Positions 22,320 to 31,819 of a stretch of DNA of 64,000 nt are shown piece after piece; position 1 is the first letter of the stretch, and every line of letters begins with the position of its first letter. The stretch comes from Hermatobates lingyangjiaoensis (taxonomy: Eukaryota; Arthropoda; Insecta; Hemiptera; Hermatobatidae). A program made the translations under genes and the position numbers. The stretch is taken from assembly GCA_026182355.1 (NCBI GenBank), contig JAPFBL010000164.1, positions 558,001-622,000 of the forward strand, read 5' to 3'. A model generated the notes under the pieces. That model made no database searches and was not told where the DNA came from. It saw only the letters and a list, made by a program, of their open reading frames with translations.

Positions 22320-22640
22320 ATATCTATATATTATTATTATTATTTTATTAATTCTCATTGTTTTTATTTTTCATTTCTTTATTTTTATTTTCATACTTCA
22401 TTATTATTTCATAACATCTTTTTTATCTGGTTTTATAAATAAATATTAGAAGGATCTCTCTTTTTCCTCTCTTCCGCTGTTAGGCAGCACTGCAGTGTTT
22501 CTACGAGTTTCTCTGGAGGCCAGTTGCACATTGCAACCTAACAATGCTAAATGGCTCGTAGTTCCCTACAATCCATGCTTAAAAGTCATATCATCCCTCA
22601 TGAAAAAAGTAAAATATCTTAGTTCTATTTAATATTGGCG
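22320..22640. other. T-rich stretch between two PLE remnants
   Basis: TTATTATTATT-rich DNA, then a GC-richer piece near 22470..22560 with GTTAGGCAGCACTGCAGTG. Possibly PLE-derived, but not shown. Confidence 0.3.
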
Positions 22641-23060
22641 ACGTCAAACAGGCTGGTTTAAAACTCTAACAGTAGCCAAAAATGACTGTTCTGTATACAG
22701 AATACCATGCAGGGATTGTGGAACAGCTTACATTGAACAGACAGGCAAAACTCTTTTCACTAGGATAAAGCAGCATCAGTCCTCTGTTAGAAGAGAGGAT
22801 ATAAAAGTTCTTTGTTTATACAGATTCAAAACAAAAATTATATAATCAACTGGGAAGAAGCAAAGGAATTGGTATTTATATTTTTTGAAAGAAGAATAAA
22901 CATCATTGAAAGCCCCCCCCGTAAAGAACTGTTATAAGAGTTTAGTCAACAATAGCCTAGATGTTTTTAAATTGTATGAAAATTTAATTAAAGGAATCGC
23001 CAACCAGATCAAGACTAGTATTAGTTTAATGGGTTTAAACACAGTTATTGCTGCCAATTT
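22641..23060 (+). mobile_element. Penelope-like GIY-YIG endonuclease remnant, second lineage
   Basis: Reads VAKNDCSVYRIPCRDC, then GTAYIEQTGKTLFTRIKQHQ, a clear GIY-YIG module (AYIEQTG for the usual YIGQTG) without the long cysteine linker of the neighbour, so a different PLE lineage. After a short deletion and a stop the frame resumes as INWEEAKELVF and ERRINIIES, corresponding to the IDWENA and KRLFLES segments of PLE endonucleases. Several stops and a poly-C run follow. The reverse transcriptase is absent. Confidence 0.8.
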
Positions 23061-23104
23061 CCAAATTGCATAACTTGTTCTTCTTTATTTACTACCTACT
23101 TGAA

Positions 23105-23150
23105 TTCACTTGCTCTATGACAACGTGGAAACGAAAGACTTAGAGCGTAA
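23105..23150 (+). ncRNA. Possible hammerhead-like module downstream of the PLE remnant
   Basis: GCTC, TATGAC, AAC, a short GT-GGAA-AC hairpin, GAAA, GACTTA, then GAGC, which pairs with GCTC. The TATGA core is like family G, not CTGANGA. It sits on the same strand and about 130 bp past the endonuclease remnant. Weak stem II. Confidence 0.3.
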
Positions 23151-23154
23151 TCAA

Positions 23155-24034
23155 CTACTCTTTGTGGGTTGTTTCCCATAGGAGTGTTTCCCTAGAAGTC
23201 TGTACAGTAATAAGAATCGTAAATTATTTTAAATTCCAAATCACAAATAGATTTAATTAACAAGTATTAACATATTTACTGTAGTTATTTTTTGGTGTTT
23301 CAAATTAATTTAAAATTATTTCTCCAAACTGCATTTTTCTTAACGTAAAGTAGTACTTCATGTATATCGTAAAATAATGAAGTGTATGTACATTAAAATT
23401 ACTTATAATTTTATTTAATTTGTAATTACGATTTCTTTTTTATATCTAAAGTTAGTTAAACCACCTAACTTTTTTCCGCTGTTTACAAATTTATTTTTGT
23501 ATAAATAGGCTAACAAATTCTTTAAAATACATTTATTTCAAGAATAAAATGTCCATGTTTCTTTGAAAATTAAATCTGTATAAATTTATTATCTATAATT
23601 TATCAATGAGTTTGACAGTGTATTTGAGTTTTGATTTGAAATGTGTCCAAGTAAATGTTTAAAAGAAGTTATTTTATAATTTAAAATTAACGAAGTGAAA
23701 CAATTTAATTTTATCTGTTTGAACTCTGTGTTTGCAGGAATCTTAAATATAACTTGATTTCAATTCTACCGTCTAACCGGACTTTTGGATTTTATAGTAA
23801 GCTGGTGACCCACCATAGCTTCGAGCGGTGAGAAAAAACTATTCTAATATTATAAACACAAAGCAGTGACTGTTGCTGGACTTTTTGAGTCTTGTCTGGT
23901 GAAAAATTCAAATCTTTAATCCAATGTTTTGAAAAGTAATATTTTTATTTTCAAGGTTACATGAAGAAATATAATCTGTTCTAGTCAACAAAAAAAAACA
24001 TGAATAAGAACAATGAAAATAATTTAACCAAGCA

Positions 24035-24078
<44 letters not shown>

Positions 24079-24085
24079 TATATAT
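23155..24085. other. No gene recognised
   Basis: AT-rich. GCTGGTGACCCACC at 23802 and the preceding sequence faintly recall an LTR/leader junction, but no partner LTR or ORF was found. Confidence 0.35.
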
Positions 24086-24094
24086 ATATATATC

Positions 24095-24300
24095 ACCACC
24101 AGGCGGTGACACCGCTCTGCCTTCCTGCGGTACTCTTCGCTCATCACACCTCCTAATGACGACGATGGTCGAAATATCGATGTGAGTTATGTCTGTGTCT
24201 TTCTGTGTGTTTCCTTCGCCTCCTGATCACGACGATCGTCGAAATATAGAAGTGAGTTATTTCTGTGTCTATCTGTATGCTACCTTTGTTTTAATTCGTA
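24095..24300 (+). mobile_element. Family B with two modules in tandem
   Basis: Starts next to (TA)n. The first module (24153..24174) has CTAATGA, GAC-GATG-GTC, GAAATATC, GATGTGAG. After GTGTCTTTCTGTGTGTTTCC a second module (24233..24254) has CTGATCA, GAC-GATC-GTC, GAAATATA. They are 80 bp apart on one strand. Each has one core change. Confidence 0.75.
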
Positions 24301-24304
24301 TTTA

Positions 24305-25730
24305 TTTATAATAATATAAATAAGACATAATATTTCAACTAGTTGATCACTTTACTATAAACAAAGCAAAACGATTGTTAGAAAAATCGATTCTAGTGCT
24401 ATAATGTAATATACGTTTTGATATCTACTGATATATTTTCCATATTATTTTGTTCATTTCTTGATAACTTTGAAAACGAACAGCTTTCAAAAATGTGTTG
24501 ATTTAACTTTTACTCAGTCCAATAGTTCAACATCAATTGGGAATATAAGAATTTAAGACACAAGTAAATTTGGAAGTGAATGGTGACAAAGAGTCGATTT
24601 ATGTCAAATAAATATTTATAGGTTTATAATTATATAAAAAGTTTTAAATTAATTCTCAAAAAGAATAATAATATTTTTTAACATATTTTGGGTCAAAATT
24701 GTATTTTTTTCACCAATGTAGTAATTATTTTTGAATATTTACAACTGCATGTTCTCAAAGCTCTTATTATCAATTCAAACAATAGATGTGTTTGTAAATT
24801 AATAAGAATTATTGATGCAAAATTTATTTTTCTTCTAGGAGGACAAAAATAAATGTATTTTCATTTTGAATGTCTCTCTCTAATTATGAATATAAGTCAG
24901 GGTTTGTTTAGCTTGGACCCTCCAATGGTCCACATTGCAAGAACGCATGCTCTTACGGCTTCTGCTACATGCAACTTCAGTTTTAATTAACTGTACGTAG
25001 CAGACGTACAGGTACACTACCCATATATGTCAGCGTACGCATACACACATATCAAAACACAAACATCACTAACAAACTAAGAACGACCTAAGCTTTAAGA
25101 AAACAAAACATACCCTAAACTTGTTTCAAGAAAACATTAGAAACCTATTAACAATTAAGTTTATTGAATGAATGAATAACCATATGGGAAAATAAAACCT
25201 AGGCATATAATCATTCCTAAAATCAGTTTAAAAGATCTCAAAACATAAAAACAATCAAAATCCCGAAAATGTTAAATTAAGTGTCATAAATAATATAAAT
25301 AATTATATACTATTAATACTTTTACTATTATACATAAAAAGCAAATATGGAAGGGTTAACACTCAATATTATTGCAAATTAACAAAATTGCAACAATTTC
25401 AAACTAACAAGTTTGTTTTTTTCTATGTCTCTGTTCTATTTAATTAAACTTGTCGCTCTCGTGAACTGATTCATTATATCATTTTATATATATATATATA
25501 TATAAAATATCAATCTATTAGAACAACTCATAAAACGATTAAGAGAAAAGAACACCGAAAAGCAGCAGCAGAACTCACTTCAACGTTCCCACTTCGTCAT
25601 CATAATGAAAAAAGAGCTCTTCTTGTCTGAAAAACAGCAACTGTATTGCTTTTGTTAGTATAATATATTTAGTTGAATCAGTATAGTTATTAAAACTTTT
25701 CTGGTTCAAGTTGTTTTGTGTTTTACCTCA
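24305..25730. other. No gene or named repeat recognised
   Basis: AT-rich; one (TA)n near 25487. No supported frame. Confidence 0.4.
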
Positions 25731-25739
25731 ATGTTATTG

Positions 25740-25918
25740 TGAGACCCTCAAACCGTCTCTGAACCAGTGCGCTTGGTTTCCCTCTCTTATCTCTCCTAAA
25801 GACGGTTCAAACCAAAAATAGAGACTGTAAGTGTGTGCTTTTGATTTCTCTATGTTTCTTTGTCTGTATTGAACTATATTTGTCCGTTTTGGACCGTATT
25901 TCCATCGAAAAAGTGTAT
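25740..25918 (+). mobile_element. Family D solo arm ending in (TA)n
   Basis: Has AGTGCGCTTGGTTTCCCTCT, a decayed module at 25796..25817 (CTAAAGA, GGTTCAAACC, AAAA) and the long family D outer arm TTGTCCGTTTTGGACCGTAT ending at TATATATA. Confidence 0.75.
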
Positions 25919-25921
25919 ATA

Positions 25922-26095
25922 TATACTGGCATAAATAGGCAGCAGATCCTCTTTTAAACAGATATCATTAAAATTAACCGCAGTCTCGGCATTCACGATC
26001 TTAAGACTGAGAGATTTGATCCTACGAACTAACCTCCTGCTAACAGGGTTCAACTGGAAAAGGAGTTGGCTAAGTGAGATGTTAAATTAAAATCG
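25922..26095 (-). pseudogene. Penelope-like ORF N-terminal fragment, cut at (TA)n
   Basis: Minus-strand frame without stops for about 55 codons: SQLLFQLNPVSRRLVRRIKS, LSLKIVNAETAVNFN, DICLKEDLLPIYA, then (TA)n. The pattern FN-x-x-C-x-x-E-x-L-x-P matches the start region of PLE ORFs and is shared with the pieces at 27005..27195, 37680..37830 and 56745..56900. The frame stops at the microsatellite. Confidence 0.68.
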
Positions 26096-26283
26096 ATGAC
26101 TCATGCTTAGTCATTGCTATAAATAGATTAAAAGGATATAACAGGCTAATATAAAGAGAAGGTCAAAGGTCAATAATGAACAAGAAACAAGCGGTTAGAA
26201 TAAAAGAGTTGAAAGGTCAACGGTATAACTGGACTAATAAAGAATAAATAGATTAAGAATATTAAAGTAAATGAAGGATGAAA

Positions 26284-26286
26284 GAT

Positions 26287-26322
<36 letters not shown>
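26284..26322. repeat. (TA)n microsatellite
   Basis: TA dinucleotide tract flanking the family A insertion that follows. Confidence 0.95.
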
Positions 26323-26460
26323 ATTTCACATAAACAGATTTCACATAAACACGTGAAACAATAATCAATGATCAAACCACAATAATAAATGGGAAAACAA
26401 GACTAAGATCTTTCAACCGTAACAAGCGGTCTTCGTCAGAGTCAAAAACCCAACCGGATA
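26320..26460 (-). mobile_element. Family A solo arm between two (TA)n tracts
   Basis: AGATTTCACATAAAC occurs twice in tandem at the outer end, then the standard arm. Complete module at 26401..26443 (minus): GACT, CTGACGA, extra A, GACCG/CGGTT, GAA, AGATCT, T, AGTC. Confidence 0.85.
26401..26443 (-). ncRNA. Hammerhead-like ribozyme candidate, family A
   Basis: All parts of the family A module intact and identical to 734..776. Confidence 0.62.

Positions 26461-26461
<1 letters not shown>

Positions 26462-26508
<47 letters not shown>
26462..26508. repeat. (TA)n microsatellite
   Basis: TA tract between families A and C. Confidence 0.95.
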
Positions 26509-26509
<1 letters not shown>

Positions 26510-26529
26510 ATGATCAACGGAAACGGTCC

Positions 26530-26800
26530 GGCAGGACAGATTACACTTAAAATAAACAGTGACACATAGAAAGAATCATAACAAAGACTCACTTTTCAAT
26601 ATTTCGACCGTAATGGCGATTGAATGCATGTTGAATTGATGGAGGGACGACAGTCAACTCAGTTGACAGTTGACTGTCGTCCCTCCGTCAATTCACTACT
26701 TCTCCTGAGGAAGATCGTCATTACAGTCGAAATATTGTAAAGTGAGTCTTTGTTATGTTTCTTTTTATGTGTCACAGTTTATTTTAAGTATATATATATA
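26530..26800. mobile_element. Family C PLE-like inverted pair
   Basis: Outer arms share ACTTAAAATAAACAGTGACA and its complement, inner arms GGAGGGACGACAGTCAACT. Only the right arm has a complete module; the left arm lacks the CTGAGGA part. (TA)n follows on the right. Confidence 0.8.
26699..26742 (+). ncRNA. Hammerhead-like ribozyme candidate, family C
   Basis: CTTCTC, CTGAGGA, extra A, GAT/GTC hairpin with a long loop, GAA, palindrome ATAT, T, GTAAAG. Stem I is imperfect in this arm, but the other arm has GAAAAG, which matches CTTCTC at five of six positions. Confidence 0.5.
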
Positions 26801-27000
26801 GGTGTGTTCTCTAATCGGGGTTCGGTCAATTTTCCTGGATAAAAAATCACACTCTCGTTGCCAACATTTAGGTTTTAAATAAAACCGAAACGTTAGTAAC
26901 GAGAGTTTGATTTTTTACCCTGGAAAATTGACCGAACCCCGATTAGAAAACACACCTATTCTATCTAACGGTCGATATATTATTGAATCTATTATATATA
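26801..27000. mobile_element. Family G inverted pair, shortened
   Basis: GTGTTCTCTAATCGGGGTTC on the left and its complement on the right, with GGTTTTAAATAAAACCGAAA in the centre. The TATGA part of the module is missing. Followed by GGTCGATATATTATTGAATC and (TA)n, as at 9970 and 52205. Confidence 0.8.
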
Positions 27001-27004
27001 TATA

Positions 27005-27195
27005 TATTGTTGAAATGTACCGCAGCTTCGGTATTAACAACTTTTAAACTAAGCTGTTCCAGTCTCCTGACAGTCTTACGAATACAAGGTGGTAATTCCC
27101 AAATGAGTGGGTTTCTTCCAAGACCTGAGCTGCTCTGTCGTGTGTTTTAAAATTAGTATAGGTTGGCAGCAAATCTTCTTGGAGGCATACTTTTT
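27005..27195 (-). pseudogene. Penelope-like ORF N-terminal fragment, order swapped
   Basis: On the minus strand the piece starts after (TA)n with VCLQEDLLPTYTNF and KTHDRAAQVLEETHSFGN, then shifts frame into LPPCIRKTVRRLEQLSLKVV and NTEAAVHFN before the next (TA)n. In the homologous piece at 25922..26095 the VRRI..LSLKIV..FN part comes before CLKEDLLP. So the two halves are in reversed order, as if a short circle or tandem unit had been opened between FN and C. Confidence 0.65.
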
Positions 27196-27199
27196 TGTA

Positions 27200-27712
27200 T
27201 TATATATATATATATAAAACAGTTGTGTGATAGATTATACTAAAATTAATCTAGTGTCGATCAGTTTTCTAGATTCAAATCGAACACTCATATCAAACAA
27301 GTGCTAATAATCTTGCTTATTTAATAAATTTACCAATATATATGCAAGAATACTTACCTAATGAATCAGCAAATCGGATGGGCCGGATTAGACCCGTCTC
27401 ATTTTCCATTATCCTTTAGTCTTCATGACATCTGGGGAAATAAACGCTCATTTAATTATCAGCTATATATATAAGTTTACATTGTATATAGCATATAAAG
27501 TTTATTGTATGTTTGAAGGTAATATTTTTGTCTTTTAAAATCCAGAGATATAGATTGGATAGATTTATACAGAATACACATAAAAATATTTAGAAATTAA
27601 AGAGTCAAAAATGATTATATATGTATAATATAACGAAAAAAAAACAATTGAAACGAGCAACTAAAGTTCAATATAAACCAGATACATAGATATAATACTT
27701 ATAGCCTATAAT
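27200..27712. other. No gene recognised
   Basis: AT-rich; nothing supported. Confidence 0.4.
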
Positions 27713-27714
27713 AT

Positions 27715-28015
27715 TTGGTTTGAACCGCCATTAGAAGAAAAGAGAGAGGGAATCCAAGCACACCGGTGCAGAGACGGTTTGGAACTGTTTGAAGAGAAGG
27801 TCACAGTAAACTGTGTGTAGTAGACATGGGCCGGGGTAAAGCCTTTGTTAAATAAATTTAAAAAGTTTTGATGAAGGGTTACAACAGTAGATCGTTTATT
27901 GTAGTTGGGCCTCTATTGGTCTCTGTGTCAGTGGGTTTGGTTTCCCAATCTTATCTCTCCTGATGAGAGTTCAAACTGAAAATTAGATACTGTAAGTGTG
28001 TGTGTTTTCATTAAC
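27715..28015. mobile_element. Family D inverted pair, diverged
   Basis: The left arm has a decayed minus module (about 27718..27735) with the GGTTTGAACCG inverse and CCAAGCACACCGGTGCAGAG. The right arm has CAATCTTATCTCTCC then the module at 27956..27989. About 110 bp of unrelated sequence lies between. Confidence 0.7.
27956..27989 (+). ncRNA. Hammerhead-like ribozyme candidate, family D, with a compensatory change
   Basis: TCTC, CTGATGA, one extra G, hairpin AGT-TCAA-ACT, GAA, palindrome AATT, A, GAT. Other family D copies have GGT/ACC in stem II; here both strands changed to AGT/ACT so pairing is kept. Confidence 0.58.
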
Positions 28016-28079
28016 TTATGTACCTTTGTTTATACTGGTTTTCATAGTGTTTTGCTTCTATGGAAACAACTGGAAAATA

Positions 28080-28080
<1 letters not shown>

Positions 28081-28131
<51 letters not shown>

Positions 28132-28145
28132 TCTCTCTCTCTCTC
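28081..28145. repeat. (TC)n microsatellite
   Basis: CT dinucleotide tract of about 65 bp. Confidence 0.95.
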
Positions 28146-28307
28146 CACTATCTAGTCTCCTCTTCTTGAACAACCTTTCAAAATGAAGACCATAGTAAGT
28201 GTGTTTTTTTCTATACGTGTCTTGTATGTAATATCTAGTTTTGGATAAGTATGTTCAGATCGAATCTCAGAATTTATATATTTATCTATTCACTTATTTA
28301 TTACTAA

Positions 28308-28620
28308 TTTAGGTTGCAGTGGCACTCCCTCAAAAAGCACAAATAGTCCGAACATTGGCTCTTTGTGATACCATACAATGAAGAATAATTCTACATTGAG
28401 AGTTCTAAATTTTGCGTAACTCAATTGTATTTAGAGTAGGGATGTTTAACGAGTACCTGACATCAGACAGGGATGGATGGCTTATAACGTTCTCTTCGAG
28501 GGACGACGTACTCAGATTTATTTACCTTCTGCGTGAATAAATCAAGGGCCAGTGTGGGTATTGAACCCCAGACCTACCAATGTAGAGGCAAGAACTTTGC
28601 CACTAGGCTAACCTGGCCCT
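28308..28620 (-). mobile_element. tRNA-derived SINE, type A tail
   Basis: The left end AGGTTGCAGTGGCACTCCCT is the complement of the SINE tail. The body (GATGTTTAACGAGTACCTGA) and the tRNA-like head ending CTAACCTGGCCCT are clear. Confidence 0.85.
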
Positions 28621-28679
28621 CCAAAAACCACAACAACTTTACTGGTAGGTTTTGAACTGTTAATACTTTTAGTAGTCCA

Positions 28680-28790
28680 GTAATGTAAAAGTTCATACTC
28701 AATAAATTCTTACTTTTACATGTAAAAAAAGATTTTAAATAGTGACCGAAAAGTTAACCTTTGAACTTTTGCCAGGTTCAAATCAAACTT
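28680..28790 (+). mobile_element. Family G relic
   Basis: TTCTTACTTTTACATGTAAA, then AGATTTTAAATAGTGACC, GAAAAGTTAACC, and a CCAGGTTCAAATC tail follow the order of the family G plus arm with many substitutions. Confidence 0.45.
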
Positions 28791-28794
28791 TCAA

Positions 28795-29755
28795 ATGCTA
28801 ACTTTTTTGTTATTATTTTAACTCTTTTCTTTATAGTCAGGAGTAAACATTTATTGACTAAGAAAAACTATGGTCTTTTAAATTACTGGACTACTAAGAA
28901 TGCAAACTGTGCAAAACCTTTCAGTAAAGTTCTAGTAGGTCTCGAAGTTTTCAAATGGCAGAAGGAATAACCAGTAGCAGGAATGTTATTGTGGTGACTA
29001 CCGGATGACAGGGATTATTCATTGCTGGTTTATTAAGTAATGTAGTGGTTGGGCCCATACAGAATGCAATACCAACTATAAACGCAGTTACTAGAAGTAC
29101 AAGAGCAAACAAAATTAAGAGAAGAATTAAGGTTACTTATAGGAGAAGTGAAATGATGGTCAGAGTTAATAATAGGACAGGTTAGGCAGTTAACACTAAG
29201 AACAGGAACATAATGAGTCTAATGATGATAATCATAGGTAATAAAGATAATCACCCAGCAGGAGATACAAGATTTGGTGAAGATATTACGTGTGGATAGC
29301 GAGGAAGAAAAAATCAAAAATAGTTCTTTAATAGCTTATCTAATTTATTAGAACAAGGGAAGAAAGTAATTCTGAGGTAATAGTCCTATAGATAAATCTG
29401 AATGGTTAAACATTTGTGATGAACTTAAGCGTTTGTCAATCGAATTCAAAAATTGTTCGCATAATGTTACAATGTGAGATCAATTATTTTATATTTTACT
29501 AAAAATCAGGGAAACAACAAGAGATGTATTAGCATCACATGAGGAGTGGCAGCTATTGTTTAAGGCTGGAGTTGTTTAAAACGCAGAGATTGTCAAACTA
29601 TCATTGTCCAAGATTATGTTGACGTCAAAGAAATTTATAGATTGTAAATAAACTGAATAGGTAAAAGGAACTGATTTTCAAAAGGAATTGAATAGATGAA
29701 AAAAGTATTTGATTTGAAATTAAAATTTGAAGGAAACAAGTTTAAAGGACTGGTT
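28795..29755. other. Unidentified, less AT-rich segment
   Basis: Runs of 30 to 65 codons open in different plus-strand frames (for example near 29400..29570), as if an old coding sequence had decayed. I cannot assign a family. Confidence 0.3.
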
Positions 29756-29789
29756 GTCTGCTTCGAGAGATGATAGCTCCTTAGCCGGT

Positions 29790-29850
29790 CAATCTTTCTA
29801 CTGATGACGACAGGTGTCCAAATATAAAAATGACTTTATCAGGAAGGTAA
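29790..29850 (+). mobile_element. Family B module, decayed solo copy
   Basis: CTGATGA (29801), extra C, GAC-AGGT-GTC hairpin, then CAAATATA: the G of GAAA is replaced by C. Confidence 0.5.
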
Positions 29851-29984
29851 AAAAATACCGTTGTTAGTGATGGGGCTTTCACTCTCACTGATCTTGAATG
29901 TATTCTGGGACCAGGATTCAAGCAAGGATTAATGTTGTTTAAAGTTGCAGTCGGACCAGAAGGAACACTTTTATTTACACTATT

Positions 29985-30175
29985 ACGGCCCTGACCTTGA
30001 AAGTACTCTGTGAAGTATGTTGGTATCTGATTAGGTTAACGCGGCAGTGGATTATGGAAAGCCCTTTCACTCTCCATGTCTCAACCCTGACCTTGAAAGT
30101 TTTCTGTGAAGTATGTTGGTATCTAATGTAGTTAACGCGACAGTAGGTTAGACTAATATTGCCAACTTACAAAAA
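29985..30175 (+). repeat. 96-bp tandem duplication
   Basis: CCCTGACCTTGAAAGT begins at 29989 and again at 30085; both units continue with TCTGTGAAGTATGTTGGTAT and GTTAACGCG. Confidence 0.85.
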
Positions 30176-30395
30176 TAAATAACTAAAAAAAAAATTAAAT
30201 TACTAAAAAAATAATAACTAAAAAAGGATGAATAAAATAGCTAAGAAATAAGACAGCAATAACCACCAAAGTAAACAAAGTAATAATACAAATTAATCTG
30301 TAATATAACAATAGTAATCATTAATGGTTTAGGTTGAGGCCAGCGTTAGAACGAGCTTTAAGGATGTAAATATGTGCTCTTAGATTAATACGGTG

Positions 30396-30548
30396 AATGA
30401 ATGAATGAATGAAAATTCTTTATTGGGGATTACTCCCAATTTACAGATTTCAGGGGTAGCCGTACGGGGACACTAAGTGTCGTCCACCGGGCTTTTTCCC
30501 CTATTGTACAATCTATCTTACAAACTAATAACTTAATCCTAAGTCTTA

Positions 30549-30604
<56 letters not shown>

Positions 30605-31806
30605 AGTTATGTATAATAATAATATGGTGAGACTACTAATAAGAATAATATCACTAATAGTAGTTTAAATAATAACAACAATAATAATAATAATATAACT
30701 TATTAACTGTATTAATAACTATAAGAACAATAATAATATATTAACTTATTATTAATAATAACTATAATAACTACTATATTAATTATGATAGTAGTATAAA
30801 ATATAAATATAGTGGTAATGTACTATTAATAATATATTATTCGTGTAAAATATAACAAGGTCAGTAATTTTGTTGAAGAATCCGTGTCAAATCTTCTGAG
30901 TCTTCCTCTATCTCAGCCGAAGCCACAGCTCTCCTCGGCAGCTGATCTTGTTCATTCTGAACATCTTCAGTGAGGAGTGTCTTGATGCTCGTTACCAGCG
31001 GGTTAGTGGAGTCCGCGTTGCTACAATCTTCCTTAATTCCCAAATTTCGAATAAACCTGGACAGGCGCTCCAGTTTGACCTCGTGGTGGAGGAACTCGTT
31101 CGGGGCGTAACGGGGTGCATCTAGGATAATCCGGAGGGTTTTATGCTGATATGCGTAAATACGCCTCATCAGCTTACCAGCCGGTTTAGTCCAGGCAGTC
31201 ACCCCGTACGTGATTATTGGCCTCAACAGTGCCTTGTATAGATTGACCCTGGTTCCGAGAGACAGTCCAGAGCCAGGTTTTATAAGGTGATAAATGACAC
31301 TCCTGGCCCCATAAGCTCTGCCAAGAGTTCCATGATCCCTTAAGGTAATTCCAGAATCGATGTTGACACCAAGGTACCTAAATATTTTTGTAGTTGGTAT
31401 GTCTTGATCGTGTATGCGCAGTGTAGGTGTGTATCCGAGCCTCTTGCGCAGGTTGACAGTGAAAGTGCATTTGGATGGATTGATATCCATCCTCCACATC
31501 TTAGTCCACTCCACTATCCTGTCAACATGTTGTTGGAACTGTCTTAGAGGGGTTTCTATGAAGAAAGACCTGCACGAGACCAATATGTAATCTGCATAGA
31601 TCCCCTCTAGTGTTTGCATGTTTCTGTTATTTTTATTCCACTTGGGAAAGTCCTGTAAATAAAGGTTGAAAAGGATGGGACCAAGACAAGAGCCTTGGGG
31701 TACACCCCTCTCAATCCCGTATTCAGAGGATAGAGTGTTTCGGGCGTTAACTCTAAAGGATCGTTCAGTTAGATACGAGTGAACGATCCTTTGGAACCAT
31801 AGGGGT
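30396..31806 (-). mobile_element. 5'-truncated jockey-type LINE with 12-bp target duplication
   Basis: The minus strand begins inside the reverse transcriptase at PLWFQRIVHSYLTERSF and stays open to 30861. Motifs in order: GVPQGSCLGPILFNLYL (fingers/palm), YADYILV where the catalytic pair should be ADD, FRYLGVNIDS (thumb), and a C-terminal LLRPIITYGVTAW with LRIILDAPRY typical of the jockey clade. Motif A is lost by truncation, and the second catalytic Asp is Tyr, so it is inactive. The 3' part holds a TAA/AAT-rich stretch, a GC-richer 3' UTR with AATAAAG, and a (CATT)n tail at 30396-30415. ATTAATACGGTG is present exactly at both ends (30384-30395 and 31807-31818). Confidence 0.9.
30546..30602. 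repeat. (AAT)n microsatellite inside the LINE 3' region
   Basis: About 19 AAT units, followed by a longer imperfect TAA-rich stretch to 30850. It lies inside the LINE copy, so it expanded within the element or was carried by it. Confidence 0.95.
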
Positions 31807-31819
31807 ATTAATACGGTGG

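Noticed and set aside
23640..23860. Possible LTR/leader junction around GCTGGTGACCCACC
   Set aside because: No second LTR, no tRNA match I can establish and no retroviral-type ORF nearby.
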